Made by a program: the position numbers and the translations under genes
NCBI RefSeq assembly: GCF_027409185.1
Contig: NC_084469.1
Coordinates: 30,370,293 to 30,434,292, forward strand
Direction: 5' to 3'
Source: Cynocephalus volans
Lineage: Eukaryota > Chordata > Mammalia > Dermoptera > Cynocephalidae
DNA length: 64,000 nt
Shown: piece by piece, positions 59,729-64,000 of the stretch
Layout of the letters: each line of letters starts with the position of its first letter
How positions within the stretch are numbered: position 1 is the first letter of the stretch
The notes under the pieces: generated by a model
What the model was told of the DNA's origin: nothing
The model's input: the letters and a program-made list of their open reading frames with translations, nothing else
Database searches by the model: none

Positions 59729-59762
59729 GTGTGTGTGTGTGTGTGTGTGTGTTTGTGTGTGT
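59729..59762. repeat. (GT)n at an L1 3' end
   Basis: It sits directly after the L1 3' terminus and its AATAAA, where an A-tail would be expected. Confidence 0.95.
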
Positions 59763-59767
59763 ATCAG

Positions 59768-60080
59768 GCAATATCATTTTCCCCATTTAACAACATATCT
59801 TGGAGATAATTCCATGTCAGTACATAGTAAGTTACCTTTCTTTTTAACAGCTGCTTATTTTTCCATGACACAGACTTACATAACTTATTTAGCTATTCCC
59901 CTACTGATAGACATTTAGGTTATTTATAGTATTTTCTTTTACAATCAAGCTGCTATGAATATCTTTTATCTTTTTACATCTACAAGAGAAATTCTTAGAA
60001 GTGGAATTGTTCGGTCAAAGGTTATGTTCATTTATGATTTTGATAGATACTGTAAGATTGCCCTATTTCTCTCACTGGCT
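59768..60080 (-). mobile_element. Old L1 3'-end fragment
   Basis: Reverse-strand words such as CATTTAGGTTATTTATAG and TTCTTAGAAGTGGAATTG match the 3' end of ancient L1M elements. Confidence 0.75.
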
Positions 60081-60300
60081 CCAGTCCTGCCTGCTCTGAA
60101 ATGGGAGGGATGGTTTCCACATGGAATAAAGGGCCTGCCAAGCAGGTGAATTCCACAAAAGGGGATTTTCTTGGTGATCACCCTCCTGTGAGCTGGTACC
60201 GCAGTCCTGGTTTGCAGTCACTTTTTGCTTCCAAAGTTTTCTTCAGCAATAGGATTGTCTTGAGATAGCTGTGGGAAATTGGGGTGCCATGGTGCCTACC

Positions 60301-60468
60301 TTTTTTTTTTTTTTAAAGATGACCGGTAAGGGGATCTTAACCCTTGACTTTGTGTTGTCAGCACTACGCTCAGCCAGTGAGCTAACCGGCCATCCCTATA
60401 TGGGATCCGAACCCGTGGCCTTGGTGTTATCAGCACCACATTCTCCCGAGTGAGCCACGGGCCGGCCC
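60301..60468 (-). mobile_element. CYN-type tRNA-Ile-derived SINE (dimeric)
   Basis: A reverse-strand copy with two tRNA-like halves (GACCGGTAAGGGGATC... and ...GAGTGAGCCACGGGCCGGCCC) and a T-run at the left. The flanks GGTGCCTAC and GGTGCCCAC are a probable diverged target-site duplication. It is the same type as the copy at 28127. Confidence 0.88.
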
Positions 60469-60489
60469 CTCAAGGTGCCCACTTTACTT

Positions 60490-60653
60490 GACTGATCACA
60501 GGAAAAGAAAATTGAGAGGCTGGGCTATTGTACAACAGTGAGGCTGTAGTTAACGAAGAGGCAAGAGCATTTGACAATGTTCACTTCCAAGCACGACAGC
60601 CACAGCACTTTAGCACACGGCAACTGGATCCTTCCATTTCTTTCTCTTTTCAG
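60490..60653 (+). repeat. Left arm of a long inverted duplication
   Basis: Its reverse complement matches 61086-61248 with about a dozen differences over about 164 bases. Shared words include GAAGTGAACATTGTCAAATG and GGAAGGATCCAGTTGCC. It is separated from the right arm by about 432 bases holding an L2 end and a MER20. Confidence 0.93.
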
Positions 60654-60756
60654 TAGTTATTGAGCACCTACTATGTTCATTGTACTGTAGAATACAAAGA
60701 TGAATTAAGACAGTCCCTAAAGGAATATTGTCAACTTTAATATGAATTTACTTTGA

Positions 60757-60978
60757 GCCAGTGTTTCTCAACCTTGATGCTACTGACATTCTGGGCTGGA
60801 TAATTCTTTGCTGTGGGGGGCCTGTCCTGTGCATTTAGCAGCACCTCGGGCTTCTATCCACAAAATGTCAGCAGCATCCACACCACCCCACCCCAGCTTT
60901 GACAACCAAAGATGTCTCCACACATTGCCAAATGTCCCCTGGGGGAGGTGCCCCCAATTGAGATCACTGGAAGGACTC
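60757..60978 (-). mobile_element. MER20-type hAT DNA transposon
   Basis: GTGTTTCTCAACCTTGATGC to GCCAAATGTCCCCTGGGGGA follows the MER20 consensus (non-autonomous hAT) across its length. It lies in the loop between two inverted repeats. Confidence 0.8.
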
Positions 60979-61085
60979 CCACCCAGTACTCCACGGTTCC
61001 AAAGAAGAGGGTAAATCACATGGTGCAGTGGGAGGCATGCCCTCCGAGCTCTAAGGAGACTACAGGACATGACACAGGACCACCT

Positions 61086-61248
61086 CTGAAGAGAAAGAGA
61101 AATGGAAGGATCCAGTTGCCATGTGCTAAAGTGTCATGGCTGTCCTGCTTGGAAGTGAACATTGTCAAATGCTCTTGCCTCTTCATTAACTACTGCCTCA
61201 CTGTTGTACAACAGTCCAGCCTCTCAATTTTCTTTTCCTGTGATGAGT
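61086..61248 (-). repeat. Right arm of a long inverted duplication
   Basis: The inverted partner of 60490-60653. The arms do not match a repeat family I know. Confidence 0.93.
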
Positions 61249-62114
61249 GAGGGTGGCTTTGGGTCCTAACCTTACAAATGCAAGCAAATTGATGTTGAAA
61301 CTTCGTGGCGTTTAAAAAAAAATTCCTTCCTCCATTAATTCAACAACTACTTAATGTCTACTATGTGTCATGCTAAGGGCACCACCACTGGGATGAGTTA
61401 CTGAAGGAGTTAGCATCTCACTCTTTTACCTTCCCATCCCCACAAAGGAGATACCGATATTCTGTTTCTTAGAGTAGTGGCTCCTCCTAGAAGGGGTGGA
61501 GAAAGGAGGAAGGTGACAAGACCAAGGGCACTGCAGGAGAGCTTCCTGGGAGACTGGGAAGTGGTGGGGGGGAGAAGCCACTGGAATCAGCTTGTGCCTT
61601 GCTCCCTGCCAGTGTCCCACTCCCTCACAGTGCCCCAGGAGTGGCAGCACCTCAGGGGAATGGTTTTGGGATGGGGTGTATGAGGGAACCTCAGGCCCAT
61701 GGGCTCCTTGGCAAAGATCCCTGTGCCCAAGGGTGGCACAGTTGTAGAGAAACTTGTGGCTTCTAGTGACTACATGGCTCAGATAGCGGGCATCTCCATC
61801 AGGTCCAGTGTGGATAAGAGTGTCTGCCCCAAATGTTCTGGACTGTGAAAGACTCTTGGGAGCTTTGCACAGCCCAAGTGGCGAAAGGAAGGAGATTCAA
61901 GTATGAACAAGATTTATTGATTTATTTTTTCCCCCAGCACAGTAGGATAGGGGTTCTGAGTCAGGTTTAACTTGGTTTAGAAGAGTTATATAAAGTTTCT
62001 GCACAAAGTTCATACACATGGTATGAAGACAAACAGAACACTGCTCTGACTCTCCAGGGACTTGCAGTCTAATGGAAAATACCCACTGGCCCCACATTAT
62101 TTCTCAAGAACATT
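61249..62114. other. Intergenic, no gene seen
   Basis: An L2 or MIR tail lies at about 61325-61400 (CAACTACTTAATGTCTACTA). The rest is unassigned. Confidence 0.5.
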
Positions 62115-62325
62115 CTGAGGAATTTTGTACCATCATGATCCTCTGTTTCATTTGAGCTCTACAAATGCATTACATTGCTGGAGTCCATTTTGCAGATAAG
62201 AAAACAACTTGAGTGATTTAGAGACTTGCCTATGGCCTAAAAGTATTAGATCCAGCACCAGAATCTAGGACACCTGACTCCAAGCCTCATTCTTTCCACT
62301 GCGCCAGGCAGCCCTGCTTACAGTT
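62115..62325 (-). mobile_element. MIR SINE
   Basis: TTTGCAGATAAGAAAACAAC, then TGACTCCAAGCCTCATTCT and CACTGCGCCAGGCAG. Confidence 0.8.
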
Positions 62326-62349
62326 CATGAGGGATGGGAAACCTTGGTT

Positions 62350-62545
62350 AGGAAAAGGGCAACTGATTGCTATCAGGAGGACTGTGATTTTGAGCAAAGT
62401 CCTTCATCTCTTAGGCTTGTTTCTTTATCTATAAAAGGAGAACACTACCTCATTAAGTGAATAGGATTTTATTTGCATGTGGGTGTGGTTGTGTTTTATG
62501 TATGTATGTATAAGCAAAGTGCTGGGCATACATTGCATGGGTTAA
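62350..62545 (+). mobile_element. MIR SINE
   Basis: ATTTTGAGCAAAGTCCTTCA, TTCTTTATCTATAAAAGGAG and AGTGCTGGGCATACATTGC. Confidence 0.75.
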
Positions 62546-63904
62546 CTCACTACAATATTCTTGAACAGAGATGACAGGTTGTAAGTTGTTTAGGAAGACA
62601 GGCTAGGCAGCTATGTGCAGGGTGGCATCAAGAGGGGCTAGATGAGAGGCAGGGCTCTAGCTCAGAGGTGGCTGCCACATGCAGCCAGGTAATGAACAAC
62701 AGGGCCCCAGTTTGTGGGATATGACAGGGAGGGACACAGAGAGGACTGAGGACCGATTCCAGGGTGAAAACACACCGTGCCATATTCATTTAGAGACAAC
62801 TCGTCACTTTCAGAGAAGATGATTATGTTTAAACCATACCTTTTTTGGTAATGGGTTAAAAAGAGCTACCAACCATATTTGCTTGCTTCTCCTCAAGCTG
62901 TAAGCAATTTCAGTAAAAGACTGATCGGATGTTTGAAAATATATAAAAGAAACGTACCAGTTAAGTAACTGTTTTCTGACAGCTTTTTCTCAAAGGAAGG
63001 AAACTAAATACCACAAGTCAGGAAAACAGATTAAAAGATTATTTTAGGGGAGTGAAGAGAACACTGTCAAGTGACCTCTGGGATTCCTCCACACTGAGAG
63101 TTGCACTTCTCAGCACCCAACGTTCTTAGCTTTTAAGTGTCTTCAGAGGGTTAATAAAAAAGAGCTTTGCACGCTGAGCAGCTCTGTTGAAGTGGGAAAT
63201 CTTAGCCAAGTTGAGCAGAGTGGAAACCATCAGGCTAAAGGGCATTTCTTCCTGTTCCAACTCAGCCACGCAAATCTGTATCTTCACAAAGAGGAAGATA
63301 CTTGCCTTTCTCCTGGCATGTGCTTTAGAGAAACAAAGGAAAATGTCCTGATAGAAAACATCTTCAGTGAGATTCTCTAGCCACCTGTTTATGTCTAGGC
63401 ATCTCTGATATCAAACGAGGGAGACTTGGGGCAGAAGTTCAGATCCGTTTGCCGTGAAAGGAGAGATGAAATAGGAGTGGTAGCTCGTCAAACCCATTCC
63501 ACTTGGAAAGGAAAGGTCCCAGCGCCTTTGTTCAGATGGTATAATTGAGGATCTGTGGTGATGTGCTTTGTCAGGCTTGGCTTTGGGGCTCTCTGGGAAG
63601 AACTCCGAGATTCTAAACTAGAGGGTATGAAGAGGTTGGGCAGGAAGTTAGATCCAAATTAAAGCCTACGACTATGATGTCAATGCTGTAGTCCATTAGT
63701 ACTCATAAAGGAATGTGAATTACAAACCCAGAGTCCTCTTTATTAAGCACTTGGCTAATAGCATTACTTGAAAATAATCAAGCCACAAGGATTTAAATAG
63801 ATTTTAAATGATCACCTTTTAAATCAGGCAAAATCAGTGACTATTTTATAGCTTCTTTCCTAATCATGCAGCAGGGTTAAAATACATTTTGTGGAACTAG
63901 TACA
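62546..63904. other. Intergenic, no gene seen
   Basis: Unique-looking DNA with no repeat or coding family I recognise. In other mammals the next gene, YWHAE, would lie further on in this direction. Confidence 0.5.
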
Positions 63905-64000
63905 AGATTTAGCATTAACGAGCCCTCCAGATTCAAATCCTTACTTTACCATTCACTCTATGATTTTGAGCAAATTTCTGAATCCCACTGGTCATTTCCT
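63905..64000 (+). mobile_element. MIR SINE, cut by the window end
   Basis: GATTCAAATCCTTACTTTACC, then GATTTTGAGCAAATTTCTGA. Confidence 0.7.

Noticed and set aside
62546-64000. 3' end of YWHAE
   Set aside because: It was expected in this direction from synteny, but no 14-3-3 coding words are visible. In human the distance is larger than the 27 kb remaining here.

Overview
This is mammalian nuclear DNA. It holds two spliced or single-exon protein genes in about 64 kb, and the rest is introns, intergenic DNA and interspersed repeats. The gene order, a bHLH gene and then a CD225/dispanin gene on the same strand, matches the BHLHA9-TRARG1 (TUSC5) stretch that lies between ABR and YWHAE at human 17p13.3. 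No ABR or YWHAE exon is visible. The lineage clue is a set of tRNA-Ile-derived SINEs without an unrelated body, together with no Alu at all. They fit the CYN SINEs of colugos (Dermoptera), so the likely source is Galeopterus or a close relative. That assignment rests on remembered repeat families, not on a search.

Layout. Positions 1-12.4 kb are intergenic: MIR and L2 relics, one CpG-rich block near 1.1-1.45 kb and a C-rich 16-bp minisatellite at 7.49-7.93 kb. BHLHA9 is a single-exon gene at 12.60-13.02 kb inside a CpG island. Its bHLH domain is intact, but an in-frame TAG stops it at 138 codons; the same frame stays open and recognisably BHLHA9-like to 13313, where the full-length family stop would be. 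A perfect CTCF-consensus 15-mer at 17850 lies between the two genes. TRARG1 has three coding exons (20441-20815, 34509-34641, 36539-36552) with good splice sites. Intron 1 is 13.7 kb and contains L2 and MIR relics, an L1 end, a CYN SINE and a very homogeneous 64-bp minisatellite of 13.0 units. Its 3' UTR probably ends near 39.08 kb.

From 39.1 kb to the end I see no gene. This part is repeat-rich: L1 fragments, three copies of one retroviral-type LTR (one nested in an L1), CYN SINEs with clean target-site duplications, a mariner-like palindromic MITE, MER5-type and MER20-type transposons, a 7-unit GATCGC minisatellite and an inverted duplication with arms of about 165 bp at 60.49-61.25 kb.

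The two genes are not functionally linked as far as is known: BHLHA9 is a limb-bud (apical ectodermal ridge) transcription factor, and TRARG1 is an adipocyte membrane protein of GLUT4 storage vesicles. The most unusual coding observations are the in-frame stop in BHLHA9 and an apparent start-codon shift in TRARG1. I did not find a convincing new multi-gene system.
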